From Solirubrobacterales bacterium (GTDB taxonomy: Bacteria; Actinomycetota; Thermoleophilia; Solirubrobacterales; 70-9): 5,771 nucleotides of DNA. Below the pieces are notes generated by a model. The model saw only the letters and a program-made list of their open reading frames with translations. It had not been told where the DNA came from and did no database searches. Each line of letters begins with the position of its first letter. Position 1 is the first letter of the stretch. Both the position numbers and the translations under genes were made by a program. The stretch lies in NCBI GenBank assembly GCA_030152805.1, contig JASLIG010000067.1:1-5771 (forward strand). Reading direction: 5' to 3'. Of the stretch, positions 5,589 through 5,771 are shown piece after piece.

Positions 5589-5729
5589 GGGATGGCGGGT
5601 GCGCCTCTGCGGGAATGTCGCGAAGCGGCGGAAATGCAATCCGGCTCCTGCGCGGCGAAGCGCGCACCAGATTCACCCCAGCGCGCAGCGCTGGGGTGTC
5701 AATTCCCGCAGGGGCGCACCCGCCATCCC
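5589..5729 (-). repeat. Structured repeat element B, - orientation
   Basis: The outer stem pairs 5589-5616 with 5702-5729: 28 consecutive pairs, of which only 5606/5712 is a G-U wobble. The core (5613-5705, 93 nt) is an inverted homologue of element A's core. Positions 5613-5643 are the exact reverse complement of A's 31-nt block, and 5692-5705 (TGGGGTGTCAATTC) is the reverse complement of A's 14-nt block. Between them, 5674-5684 pairs with 5688-5698 (11 bp, loop GCA), and TGCGCG (5649-5654) pairs with CGCGCA (5661-5666). These hairpins occupy the same places as A's but have different sequences. The outer arms differ largely from A's, while one arm resembles the arm of the palindrome at 1304-1417. 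Confidence 0.88.
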
Positions 5730-5771
5730 ACCCAACCCCGCCTGGGCATGGGGGGTCGGCCGTGGAATCGA
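5730..5771. other. Unassigned tail after element B
   Basis: These 42 nt hold no open gene that I can support. ACCCC at 5734-5738 can pair with a G-run near 5750-5757, which is weak evidence for another short hairpin. On the - strand the last bases read TCGATTCCACGGCC, which loosely resembles the end of a tRNA T-arm, but the window stops before this can be tested. Confidence 0.3.

Noticed and set aside
5321..5729. Integron attC sites or a CRISPR array
   Set aside because: attC sites also keep structure over sequence, but the expected AAC/GTT core triplets and cassette genes are missing. Two inverted copies with unlike arms do not make a CRISPR array.
5750..5771. Possible 3' end of a tRNA on the - strand (TCGATTCC resembling a T-loop)
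   Set aside because: Only about 22 nt are visible. CCA is not in the right place, and the discriminator would be C, which is rare outside tRNA-His. The rest lies outside the window.

Overview
The window is high-GC bacterial DNA, dense with genes and all on the + strand. It suggests an actinobacterium, most likely a Thermoleophilia/Solirubrobacterales-type lineage. The best evidence is the ABC ATPase at 405-1298, which has the D-loop context and C-terminal tail of the actinobacterial MceG/Mkl type rather than the proteobacterial MlaF type. The class-level assignment is inference.

Layout: (1) 1-396 is the 3' end of an MlaE/YrbE-type permease gene. (2) 405-1298 is its partner ABC ATPase, 8 nt downstream. 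Together they form the inner-membrane engine of an Mce-type lipid transporter; no MCE substrate-binding gene is in view. (3) 1304-1417 is a very long nested palindrome with a perfect 26-bp outer stem. (4) 1440-3971 is a 12-helix MMPL/RND-family exporter. A second long palindrome (2737-2853) lies in frame in the linker between its two halves. (5) 3968-4624 is a membrane-anchored thioredoxin-fold protein whose start overlaps the exporter stop. It has lost the first cysteine of the CXXC site. (6) 4626-5297 is a solo B3/4-domain protein, 1 nt further on. (7) 5298-5771 has no convincing gene. It holds two copies of one structured element, A (5321-5469, + orientation) and B (5589-5729, - orientation), around a 119-nt spacer that can itself form two hairpins.

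How the genes may work together: genes 1-2 form a lipid-import or trafficking ABC module. The next gene is an exporter from a superfamily that handles lipids and other hydrophobic cargo, so the block reads as an envelope-lipid locus. The thioredoxin-like gene is almost certainly translationally coupled to the exporter. The exporter carries three spaced cysteine pairs in its predicted extracytoplasmic domains, so a redox or folding role for the thioredoxin-like protein is a reasonable but unproven idea. The B3/4 protein has no evident link beyond operon position.

The most unusual content is the palindromes. A and B share a 31-nt block identically and a 14-nt block at the opposite end of the core. 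Between these, the hairpin sequences differ but stay paired, and the long outer arms are largely different in sequence yet each self-complementary. This pattern indicates that the fold, not only the sequence, is maintained. I do not recognise the family.
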